NCBI GenBank assembly: GCA_947481355.1
Contig: CANKGM010000127.1
Span: 1 to 6,149, forward strand
DNA from: Chitinophagaceae bacterium
GTDB lineage: Bacteria > Bacteroidota > Bacteroidia > Chitinophagales > Chitinophagaceae
Reading direction: 5' to 3'
DNA: 6,149 bases
The first letter of the stretch is position 1; every line of letters begins with the position of its first letter. Shown here piece by piece: positions 1 to 6,149 of this stretch. Under the pieces are notes generated by a model, which was not told the DNA's origin, did no database searches, and saw nothing but the letters and a program-made list of their open reading frames with translations. The position numbers were made by a program, and so were the translations under genes.

Positions 1-2897
1 AATGCCCCAATCGTTGGACCACCTGCATATTGAATCTTTCTATTGTTCAAGATATTTGTTCCACCGAATTTCACCGTTGATTTTACCTCAGGCAGTTTTA
101 GAGAAATTTGTGCATCAATATTATTGATTGCTGCAACTTGTCCTGTAACCAACGGACTTTCCCATAAGAAACTATCCTGCCAATGCCACACTACATTAAA
201 GCCGACATTTTTTGTAATAGCTCTATTCGCGAATGAAATATTACTTGCAAATTTTGGAGTATTGAAACCGGTTACAAATAAATCTGGTGTGGTATTTCCT
301 TTAATAGCATTATAATTGATATTACCAGAAACAGTAAATGACTTATAAAAATTATATGTTAAGCCAAGTGATGATCCATAAGTGATATATGTATTTTTTG
401 CATTGGTATATACTCGATAACGGTCTTGCCCTTTGCTCGCTGCATTACTACCACTGGCAACTGTTGCATCTCGATTTCTATCAATCATTGCAAGGATGGC
501 TGCATCAGAACCAACAACTTCTCCTTTTGGTACATATACTTGAACTTGTCCTAAGAAACCACCAAATAAATTATGATACAAATCAAAATCAATCACTAAT
601 TTATTATTCAACAATACACTTTTGTACCCAAATTCAAAAGACTTAACTCCCTCAGGTCTTCCATCAGGCAAATTGCCTTGCTTTAATAGTCCTCTGTTTG
701 CTAACGCTGCGGAGTCAGTGTTGCCACCCGCTTTTACTGCTGCATTGAATGCTGCTACAGAAGATTGAGAATAACTATTTTCTCTAAACCCTAATCCCTC
801 ATTGATAACAGGTAAAATACCAACACGTCGAACACGTCCATTATTAACATAACTCAAGGCTTCAAATAAAGCTGGGAAACGATGACCTTGTTGGAAAGTA
901 AAACGGATGTTATGTACCTTTTTAATGGTGTATACTGCAGCTAATCTTGGCGTCAAGACCGGTTTAAATTCAGGGTTATAGTCAGCACGTAAAGAACCCG
1001 TGAGTTTCAATCGTTCATCAAACAACAGTTTAGTAGCTTGTGCAAATCCACCAATCTTTTTATAATAGGTGTTCTTCCCAAATTTACCGTTGTCCAAAGG
1101 TTTATTCCTATCATCTATAGGCCTGGAAAAATCAACAAAATTATTACCATCAGGGATTAATTCATACACACGAGCATCTCCACCCAATAAAAGATTAAAA
1201 TACTTTACTTGCTCAGTTAAATCCAACTGTCCTTCAATATGATATAGGTTACTCTTTTGAATCAACGCTGCACCACCAGTTACAGGAGCATTTGGAATGG
1301 TACTGGATTTAGCATCCCAGTTATTTATTTTAATGATAGAATCTCTTACAATATTAAATCGTTCAGTACCTGGTTCTACTCTTCCAGCATCTGCGCTTTG
1401 CCTTGCTACTATATTTGCCGCTGCAAGATTATCGGATGTTAAACCCCCATTGTTGTTAGCATAGTCAACCAATGCATTTTTATATTTTTTACTCCAAGCC
1501 GAACTTCCACCACCTGTATATAAATCTAAATTATCTGCTAGTGGTTTAACGTTATATGAATCACCAGAATTTTCTAATGAAGTATACGCCTTAATCGTAT
1601 AATTCTTACCCTTCAATTCCAATTGATGATTCTGAACTACTACATTATCAAGCTTTACTTTATTTCCTCGCTGAAAAACTCCATCCATCTGCCCTATACG
1701 ATAAGTATAATTAATCTGAGTAGTACTATTGAGTTTATAAAATAATGCAGCATCAAATTTTAAATTATTAACCTTTGGATCGACCAAGTCTTTTTCCCAA
1801 TAACCAGTTCGTGCAACATTGAGTGTTCTATTGGGAACATTATCAATGGTTAATCCAGTAACAGAAACAGTATTACTTGATGCCAGTGCATCATCACCAT
1901 ACTTATTCCATCCATCAAATGCAGCATTATTTGATCCGGACAAGGATGCATAAGATGGATTAGCCGTATTTTTTGAATTTGGATTTTGATCAATTCTGCT
2001 ATCTGAAATCCAATCAGTAGCTTGTAAATAACTCGCATTTAATTTAAAGGCAAATCGATCTTTGATTGCTTTGGCATAACGGATAGCCGTCTCAGATAAT
2101 ATAGAAGGTGCATGATCAATACCATCAACATGATTAACCCCAGTACGTTGAAACACACTCAAGCCTTGAGATGTAAATGGATTTTTCGTAATCAGATTGG
2201 CCATGCCATTAATAGCGTTTAAACCATAGAGTGCTGAGGCAACCCCAGGTGTAATTTCAATACTTTGAATATCCAATTCTGTCGGACCAATGGCATTCCC
2301 AAGTGGAACACCTAATGTAGCCGCTTGCATGTCAATACCATCAACCAATTGCATAAACCTAAAATTATTAGGTATGTTGAACCCTCTTGTATTAGGGACT
2401 TTAAACGTAATCGATGAAGTTGTTAGTTGAACTCCCTTCACATTAGCAAGTGCATCATAAAACGATGCGGCAGGCGTCTCCCTCAAACTTCTAATATCCA
2501 ATTTTTCTATAGCAACAGGAGATTTCAAAATACTCTCAGCCATACGAGATGCTGTTACAACAATATCTGCACCCAAGTACTCTTGAGTGACGAGTTCAAT
2601 TTGAAGTTTAGAATCTAGACTTTTTACTTCAAACTCTTGTGCCTTGAAGCCCATAGATGAAAAGACTAGCGTAAAGGGAAGTTTACTTTTTGTTCTAAGC
2701 TTAAATGCGCCTGTAGAATTTGTTACCGTTCCAGTAACTGAACCCTTGATTTGAACGGTTACATCAGACAAGGGCAATTTCTTTTCTCCATCCGTTACCT
2801 TTCCTGAAATTTCAATCAGCACATTCTCTTGCGAGCTCACAGAATTAATAAAAAAGAGGTGCAAGAGTAAAAAATAAACTAAGTGTTTCTTTATCAT
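1..2897 (-). CDS. TonB-dependent outer-membrane receptor with N-terminal carboxypeptidase-regulatory-like domain (3' end cut by window)
   Basis: I translated this frame by hand from the ATG at 2897-2895; it stays open for 965 codons to the window edge. It encodes an outer-membrane receptor that would import a scarce solute using TonB energy. Residues 1-22 form a signal peptide (MIKKH, a Leu/Phe-rich core, then SVSSQE). Residues about 30-103 are a CarboxypepD_reg-like beta-sandwich (GKVTDGEKKLPLSDVTVQIKG, TNSTGAFKL, SSMGF). VVTASR at 113-118 leads into the plug, which includes NTRGFN, LVDGID and the plug-end signature IEITPGVASALYGLNAINGM. The remaining ~740 residues are barrel, rich in aromatic and Asn residues, and the visible end (GGTNILNNRKIQYAGGPTIG) resembles the usual C-terminus about 10-15 residues before the stop. 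No SusD-like gene precedes it, so a SusC-type glycan role is unlikely. The substrate cannot be read from the sequence. The shared palindrome upstream suggests a link to sulfur or sirohaem metabolism (inference). Confidence 0.93.
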   Translation of the reverse strand, partial: MIKKHLVYFLLLHLFFINSVSSQENVLIEISGKVTDGEKKLPLSDVTVQIKGSVTGTVTNSTGAFKLRTKSKLPFTLVFSSMGFKAQEFEVKSLDSKLQIELVTQEYLGADIVVTASRMAESILKSPVAIEKLDIRSLRETPAASFYDALANVKGVQLTTSSITFKVPNTRGFNIPNNFRFMQLVDGIDMQAATLGVPLGNAIGPTELDIQSIEITPGVASALYGLNAINGMANLITKNPFTSQGLSVFQRTGVNHVDGIDHAPSILSETAIRYAKAIKDRFAFKLNASYLQATDWISDSRIDQNPNSKNTANPSYASLSGSNNAAFDGWNKYGDDALASSNTVSVTGLTIDNVPNRTLNVARTGYWEKDLVDPKVNNLKFDAALFYKLNSTTQINYTYRIGQMDGVFQRGNKVKLDNVVVQNHQLELKGKNYTIKAYTSLENSGDSYNVKPLADNLDLYTGGGSSAWSKKYKNALVDYANNNGGLTSDNLAAANIVARQSADAGRVEPGTERFNIVRDSIIKINNWDAKSSTIPNAPVTGGAALIQKSNLYHIEGQLDLTEQVKYFNLLLGGDARVYELIPDGNNFVDFSRPIDDRNKPLDNGKFGKNTYYKKIGGFAQATKLLFDERLKLTGSLRADYNPEFKPVLTPRLAAVYTIKKVHNIRFTFQQGHRFPALFEALSYVNNGRVRRVGILPVINEGLGFRENSYSQSSVAAFNAAVKAGGNTDSAALANRGLLKQGNLPDGRPEGVKSFEFGYKSVLLNNKLVIDFDLYHNLFGGFLGQVQVYVPKGEVVGSDAAILAMIDRNRDATVASGSNAASKGQDRYRVYTNAKNTYITYGSSLGLTYNFYKSFTVSGNINYNAIKGNTTPDLFVTGFNTPKFASNISFANRAITKNVGFNVVWHWQDSFLWESPLVTGQVAAINNIDAQISLKLPEVKSTVKFGGTNILNNRKIQYAGGPTIGA

Positions 2898-2949
2898 AAA
2901 ATAAAAATATTGACGTTGAATTTTTAAAGGGATCTTTTTATTTTTTAAA

Positions 2950-2974
2950 TTAGTCTACAAATTTAGTAGAGTAA
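2950..2974. promoter_or_regulatory. 25-bp imperfect palindrome, candidate operator of the TonB-dependent receptor gene
   Basis: On the + strand it begins TTAGTCTAC and ends GTAGAGTAA around an AAATTTA centre. Folded on itself, only two base pairs (apart from the centre base) fail to match. It lies 53 bp before the receptor ATG and contains the -7-like box TAAATTTG, a position expected for a repressor site. The same element occurs at 4583-4607 before the CysG_N/TSUP gene, with 22 of 25 positions identical when the two are read on opposite strands. I do not know the regulator. The size and AT-rich dyad would suit an Rrf2-type or other small winged-helix dimer, but that is a guess. Confidence 0.55.
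2958..2965 (-). promoter_or_regulatory. Candidate Bacteroidota -7 promoter box (TAAATTTG) of the receptor gene
   Basis: The minus strand reads TAAATTTG, matching the TAnnTTTG -7 consensus known for the Bacteroidota primary sigma factor. Transcription would begin near 2950, giving an AT-rich leader of about 50 nt with no Shine-Dalgarno, as is common in this phylum. A TTG for the -33 element is not well placed: the candidates at 2993-2991 and 2982-2980 lie 25 and 14 nt from the box, so the call rests on the -7 box and its position. It sits inside the palindrome at 2950-2974. Confidence 0.4.
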
Positions 2975-2994
2975 ATTTCCAAAAAAATAGCAAC

Positions 2995-3066
2995 TTATCT
3001 ATACATAATCCTATAAGTTAAAGGCATCTTCATTTCGCGCATACTACAAGAGGTTAATTGTTTCAT
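2995..3066 (-). CDS. Possible 23-residue Met/Cys-rich small ORF (speculative)
   Basis: An ATG at 3066 opens a 23-codon frame ending in TAA at 2995, in the gap between the CysG_N/TSUP gene and the receptor gene. It follows an A-rich run (AAAAAAACAAG) of the kind that can serve as a translation start region in Bacteroidota. The peptide begins MKQLTSCSMREMKMP and has five Met and one Cys among 23 residues, with several Arg and Lys. A sulfur-rich leader peptide next to sulfur-related genes would be suggestive, but this is one short ORF in 188 bp and could be chance. It lies upstream of the proposed receptor promoter, so it would have to be transcribed by read-through from the fusion gene, whose stop codon is 19 bp away. 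Confidence 0.15.
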   Translation of the reverse strand: MKQLTSCSMREMKMPLTYRIMYR

Positions 3067-3085
3067 ACTTGTTTTTTTATAGTGA

Positions 3086-4567
3086 TTAAAATATTTTGAT
3101 CAGTATTCGAATACTCCACCACATTACCAATAAGCCTAATAAAATAAATGATGCTTTTCTAGGTAACCTCCCCGCTAATTTTGCTGCAATAGGCGCAGCG
3201 ATTACACCACCAATGATAAGTCCTATGATGGTTTGCCAATGACTTACACCTAAAACTGCAAAAAAAGTAAATGCACTTGCTAAGGTCACAAAGAACTCAG
3301 TTAAACTAACTGTACCGATAACGTATTTTGGTGTTCCCCCTTTAGTGATTAAGGTAGTTGTCACAATCGGGCCCCAACCTCCTCCACCAAATGAATCTAA
3401 AAATCCACCAGCACCAGCTAGTAACCCATAACGCTTAAACTTAGAACGAACTTTCAGTTTTTTAAATGCATTGATAAATATTCTAATCCCTAAAATCAAT
3501 GTATAGCAAGCAAGTACTGGACGAATATAATTTGAATGTTTATCTCCAAGATAGTACAAGAGAAGAGCACCAAATATGGCTCCTAATACTCCAGGAATTA
3601 CAAGTATTTTAAATAATTTCTTATTGACATTCCCAAATTTATAATGACTATACCCACTTGCACCACTAGCAAACATTTCCGCGGTATGAATGCTACCACT
3701 AATTGCAACGGGTGGTATGCCTGCGGATAATAAAACTGTTGCACTGGTTACACCATAACCCATCCCTAAAGCACCATCTACTAATTGTGCTACAAAACCT
3801 GCTAAGAGCATGATGCCAAAATTAGGATCCAATGAATGATATACATCCATACTTGATTGTCCCATTTCTTTGAATGGTACATAAGAGAAAATAAAATGAC
3901 CAATCAACATTAAAGCAAAAACCAAAGCAGAATAAGAAGCCACTTTTCTCCAACGCTTCTCACTTACACTATTTTCATTTTCAACCAAAACACTGGTAAT
4001 GCTATTGAGTCTTTTAACTTTATCTTCAAAACTGCCCTTTAATCCGTTGCGAATTTGCTGAAGATTATGCAATACATCATCCAACTCGTCTGGTAATGTA
4101 TGATTAAGCATCTCTTTTATGCGTTTAGCCGCAGTAGGGGATTTCCCATTCGTGGAGATAGCGATTTTTAAATTTCCCTTTTTCACTACAGAACTTAAAT
4201 AGAAATCACATAAATCAGGCTTATCAGCAGCATTGACCAAAATACCTTTTGCTCTAGCATCTTGAACAACTTGAGCACTTACATCCCCCTCATTAATTGC
4301 TACAATGACTAAATCAATGTCTACAAGATCAGCTGAATTATATGATTTTTCAAATAACCGAACGTTCGGATAGTCGATAACTAACTCTTTTATTTCAGCA
4401 CTAATTTCACGTCCAACAATATGTATATGAGTTTCTGGTGAGTTATTTAGTACCGCTTGCAATTTTTCCATGCCAACATAACCGCCGCCTACAATAAGTA
4501 AACGCATGTTTTCCAATTTTAAAAAAATCGGAAAAAGATTATTTGTTTCGGTAATAACAGTTGACAT
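3086..4567 (-). CDS. Fusion protein: precorrin-2 dehydrogenase domain (CysG_N/Met8p type) joined to a TSUP (TauE/SafE) permease
   Basis: The N-terminal ~155 residues are a sirohaem-synthase-type Rossmann domain: LFPIFLKLE at 11-19, LLIVGGGYVGMEKL at 23-36 as the NAD-binding loop, then VNAADKPDLCDF at 111-122 (D115 is probably the catalytic Asp) and AISTNGKSPTAAKRIKE at 136-152. This domain oxidises precorrin-2 to sirohydrochlorin; Met8p-like members also insert iron. A charged linker (about 155-209) leads to a first membrane segment at about 210-229. A TSUP permease follows, with its two characteristic Gly-rich repeats at 257-275 (GFVAQLVDGALGMGYGVTS) and 384-400 (AGAGGFLDSFGGGGWGP) and several further hydrophobic helices to the end. 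TSUP proteins carry sulfite, sulfonates or other small sulfur anions. The SUMT (methyltransferase) domain of full CysG is absent. The start is supported because family members begin a few residues before LFPIFLKLE. It follows hemB by 36 bp but has its own operator and -7-like box. I recall similar fusions in other Bacteroidota but could not check. Confidence 0.92.
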   Translation of the reverse strand: MSTVITETNNLFPIFLKLENMRLLIVGGGYVGMEKLQAVLNNSPETHIHIVGREISAEIKELVIDYPNVRLFEKSYNSADLVDIDLVIVAINEGDVSAQVVQDARAKGILVNAADKPDLCDFYLSSVVKKGNLKIAISTNGKSPTAAKRIKEMLNHTLPDELDDVLHNLQQIRNGLKGSFEDKVKRLNSITSVLVENENSVSEKRWRKVASYSALVFALMLIGHFIFSYVPFKEMGQSSMDVYHSLDPNFGIMLLAGFVAQLVDGALGMGYGVTSATVLLSAGIPPVAISGSIHTAEMFASGASGYSHYKFGNVNKKLFKILVIPGVLGAIFGALLLYYLGDKHSNYIRPVLACYTLILGIRIFINAFKKLKVRSKFKRYGLLAGAGGFLDSFGGGGWGPIVTTTLITKGGTPKYVIGTVSLTEFFVTLASAFTFFAVLGVSHWQTIIGLIIGGVIAAPIAAKLAGRLPRKASFILLGLLVMWWSIRILIKIF

Positions 4568-4571
4568 GGTG

Positions 4572-4579
4572 CAAATATA
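4572..4579 (-). promoter_or_regulatory. Candidate -7 promoter box (TATATTTG) of the CysG_N/TSUP gene
   Basis: The minus strand reads TATATTTG, a full match to TAnnTTTG, and ends four bases before the ATG at 4567. Transcription would then start at or within a few bases of the start codon, so the mRNA would be leaderless or nearly so. No convincing -33 TTG is visible upstream. If the box is inactive, the gene is simply read through from hemB, whose stop is 36 bp away. Confidence 0.4.
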
Positions 4580-4582
4580 TGA

Positions 4583-4607
4583 ATACTCTACTAAATTAGA
4601 AGACTAA
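4583..4607. promoter_or_regulatory. 25-bp imperfect palindrome, candidate operator of the CysG_N/TSUP gene (second copy)
   Basis: On the + strand the core is CTACTAAATTAGAAG at 4588-4602, flanked by ACT on the right and ATACT on the left. It has three mismatched pairs when folded and matches the element at 2950-2974 at 22 of 25 positions, read on the opposite strand. It lies immediately upstream of the -7-like box at 4572-4579, so a bound protein would block RNA polymerase. Its outer edge covers the hemB stop codon (4604-4606), so the site spans the gene boundary. Confidence 0.55.
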
Positions 4608-5602
4608 TAATAAAGTTTTTTTTCAATCCACTCTTTTGCATTTCTAGATGCATAAGAAATAATCATGTTTGCACCACTCCGAACCAATGCAGTCCATACT
4701 TCTAAATGAGCTGCCTCCCTATTCATGTATCCTTGTTGAACCATAGACTCTATAGCTGCATACTCCCCACTTACATGATAAGCAGCCAAAGGCTTACTTG
4801 AATACTGTTTTAATGACGCAATGACATCAGTATATAACCCTGCTGGCTTCACCATGAGGATATCAGCACCTTCCAATTCATCTCGAAGACTACTTGAAAT
4901 AGCATCCTCTACATTAAAAGGGGACATTTGATAAGTCTTTCGATCTTTTATAGTGTGGCTGTTAGGAGCAGAGTTGCAGGCATCCCTGAATGGTCCATAC
5001 CATTGTGAACTAAACTTAGCTGAATAGCTCATGATGCTTACAAGATCAAGATTTATTTCATTGAGCCTTGCCCTTATTGCCCCTATTCGCCCATCCATCA
5101 TATCACTAGGCGCAATGCAATCAACTCCTGCCAATGCTAATTGTTCAGCATAATTAACCAAAACCTCTACGGACGGATCATTTAGCAATCTTGTATGATC
5201 TGAATTTAAAATACCACAATGGCCATGGGTTGTATAACTGCATACACACAAATCTGACGCCAGCCATATAGCTTCCCCAAATTCACTTTTGATGGCACTC
5301 ACTACACGGGAAGCAAATGAAAAATCAAAATCAACATTCACTTTGTTTTCTGGAACCGGAAAAAGTAAAAACTTAGTAACTCCGTGTTCAATATCCTGTT
5401 TAATTGACCTCAAAACAGAATCAATGGTCTCAGCATATATACCTTCTAATCCAGTTAATGGAGTTCGCACTTTATTTTTTTCATTCACAAATAATGGCTG
5501 AATAAAACTTTTGTGCGACAAATGAACCGAAGCAGTCAATTCACGTATTTGACTACTTGCTCTTAGTCTTCTCTGGGTTGCAGGATATTTTAAGCTAGAC
5601 AT
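4604..5602 (-). CDS. hemB: Porphobilinogen synthase (5-aminolevulinate dehydratase)
   Basis: This cytosolic enzyme condenses two 5-aminolevulinate molecules to porphobilinogen, the first common step towards haem, sirohaem and cobalamin-type tetrapyrroles. The protein is 332 residues, the usual HemB length. The N-terminus has the family RRLR element (11-14) and IQPLFVNE (34-41). DLCVCSYTTHGHCG at 117-130 supplies the three-Cys zinc site (C119, C121, C129), marking it as a zinc-type rather than purely magnesium-type enzyme. PSDMMDGRIGAIR spans 165-177. The two Schiff-base lysines are K196 in MSYSAKFSSQWYGPFRDA and K252 in MVKPAGLYTD. Around 49-58 the common SMPG..R motif is replaced by LTGLEGIYAE, a minor departure. 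The ATG at 5602 is 13 bp inside the end of the upstream HemD-like gene, so the two are probably co-transcribed and translationally coupled. The stop is TAG. Confidence 0.96.
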   Translation of the reverse strand: MSSLKYPATQRRLRASSQIRELTASVHLSHKSFIQPLFVNEKNKVRTPLTGLEGIYAETIDSVLRSIKQDIEHGVTKFLLFPVPENKVNVDFDFSFASRVVSAIKSEFGEAIWLASDLCVCSYTTHGHCGILNSDHTRLLNDPSVEVLVNYAEQLALAGVDCIAPSDMMDGRIGAIRARLNEINLDLVSIMSYSAKFSSQWYGPFRDACNSAPNSHTIKDRKTYQMSPFNVEDAISSSLRDELEGADILMVKPAGLYTDVIASLKQYSSKPLAAYHVSGEYAAIESMVQQGYMNREAAHLEVWTALVRSGANMIISYASRNAKEWIEKKLYY

Positions 5603-6149
5603 TGTAAAAATGATTTAATGTTAGGATAAACAACTGGTGTAACACCTGCCTCTTGCAATAAATTCGCTGTTTCACCAGAAGAACAATAATGCATAGCCCC
5701 TTCTGCTAATAAAGATTTATAAAAATCGTATTGATGAAAGCTTGTCCAAAAAAAGGCTTTAGCTAGCTTAATTTTTTCTTCCAATAAGCTATTTGACTTT
5801 ATAGTAAAATTATAGGTAGAAACAACATTCCAGCCTTTTCTCTCCCAATTAGAAGATGCCTGATCTCCGGTAATCACACATACATTTTCTCTCGACACAT
5901 TTAATAAAGGCATCTTCCAAGCATTTTCAAGAAAAACTAATCCAAATGCATCGGCAGAACCCATAACCCAAATTTTTTGCTTCGCTAATTCATACCAAGT
6001 CTTTGTGCCAGATGCCCATACATTTTTTGATTGCAAGAGATTGATTAAATCATCTTGTTTAACTGCTTTATAATTTGAAACATATACGTGAGGCTGTTGA
6101 ATTTCAATGGGACTATCATGATATGTATAGCTAAAAAATTCTCCCATAT
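5590..6149 (-). CDS. HemD-like protein (uroporphyrinogen-III synthase family), 5' end outside the window
   Basis: The frame is open from the window edge to TAA at 5590. An ATG lies at 6147, but only two bases precede it in the window, so the true start may be further upstream; the 185 residues from this Met are short for HemD (about 215-260). The best evidence is the C-terminal part: AKAFFWTSFHQYDFYKSLL at about 129-147 fits the 'FTS..av..f' strand-turn of uroporphyrinogen-III synthases, and YCSSGETANLLQEAGVTPVV at 154-173 followed by YPNIKSFLQCL fits their closing 'iG.tTa..l.e.G..p.vva....e.ll..l' pattern. HemD closes and inverts hydroxymethylbilane to uroporphyrinogen III in the cytosol. 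The earlier region (TKTWYELAKQKIWVMGSADAFG, about 48-69) is divergent. It may be a linker from a preceding HemC domain, making this the tail of a HemC-HemD fusion; the window cannot settle this. The 13-bp overlap with hemB strongly supports a tetrapyrrole role. Confidence 0.6.
   Translation of the reverse strand, partial: MGEFFSYTYHDSPIEIQQPHVYVSNYKAVKQDDLINLLQSKNVWASGTKTWYELAKQKIWVMGSADAFGLVFLENAWKMPLLNVSRENVCVITGDQASSNWERKGWNVVSTYNFTIKSNSLLEEKIKLAKAFFWTSFHQYDFYKSLLAEGAMHYCSSGETANLLQEAGVTPVVYPNIKSFLQCLA

Noticed and set aside
43..646. Two + strand open frames (43-315 and 389-646)
   Set aside because: Both lie antisense within the receptor barrel region, which is a continuous well-behaved coding frame. 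Their translations show no recognisable family.
1257..2618. Short frames at 1257-1442 (+), 1850-2038 (-) and 2427-2618 (+)
   Set aside because: All overlap the receptor gene in other frames, and their composition looks like chance translation.
1..2897. A frameshift or pseudogene in the receptor
   Set aside because: The frame set by the ATG at 2897 continues without a stop to the C-terminal signature at the window edge, so no break is needed.
2898..2949. Hairpin in the receptor leader (AAAG..CTTT around 2926-2937)
   Set aside because: The stem is only four weak base pairs, which is expected by chance in such AT-rich sequence.
2995..3085. An intrinsic terminator or riboswitch after the CysG_N/TSUP gene
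   Set aside because: I found only weak short pairings and no GC-rich stem followed by a U-run on the coding strand. No known riboswitch core was recognisable.
5289..5501. + strand 70-codon frame opposite hemB
   Set aside because: It is antisense to strongly conserved hemB coding sequence and has no independent support.

Overview
The window is a low-GC stretch (mid-30s percent by eye) from a member of the Bacteroidota, most likely the Chitinophagaceae or a near relative. Three things point there: a carboxypeptidase-regulatory-domain TonB-dependent receptor, a fusion of a sirohaem-type precorrin-2 dehydrogenase to a TSUP/TauE permease, and gene starts without a clear Shine-Dalgarno but with TAnnTTTG-type promoter boxes. 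Every gene I can support lies on the minus strand, so transcription runs from the high-coordinate end to the low one.

Layout in transcription order: (1) 6149-5590, the 3' part of a HemD-like (uroporphyrinogen-III synthase family) gene that enters from outside the window. (2) 5602-4604, hemB (porphobilinogen synthase), overlapping the previous gene by 13 bp. (3) A 36-bp gap holding a near-palindrome and a promoter -7-like box. (4) 4567-3086, a 493-residue CysG_N/TSUP fusion protein. (5) A 188-bp intergenic region with a very small possible ORF, a second copy of the same near-palindrome and another -7-like box. (6) 2897-1, a TonB-dependent outer-membrane receptor of which 965 codons are visible and only the last few residues are missing.

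HemB and the HemD-like protein act on the route from 5-aminolevulinate to uroporphyrinogen III. The CysG_N domain of the fusion would oxidise precorrin-2 to sirohydrochlorin, on the way to sirohaem, the cofactor of assimilatory sulfite reductase. The permease half belongs to the TauE/SafE family, which moves sulfite, sulfonates and related sulfur anions. The receptor carries no decisive substrate signature.

The most interesting observation is that an almost identical 25-bp imperfect palindrome (22 of 25 positions the same) sits just before both the fusion gene and the receptor gene and overlaps or abuts the -7-like box in each case. This looks like a shared operator. It links the receptor to tetrapyrrole and sulfur assimilation and suggests that its cargo is a sulfur compound or something needed when sulfur is scarce. 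The regulator is not in the window. I see no mobile element, CRISPR array, structural RNA gene or clear intrinsic terminator, and I do not claim a wholly new system.
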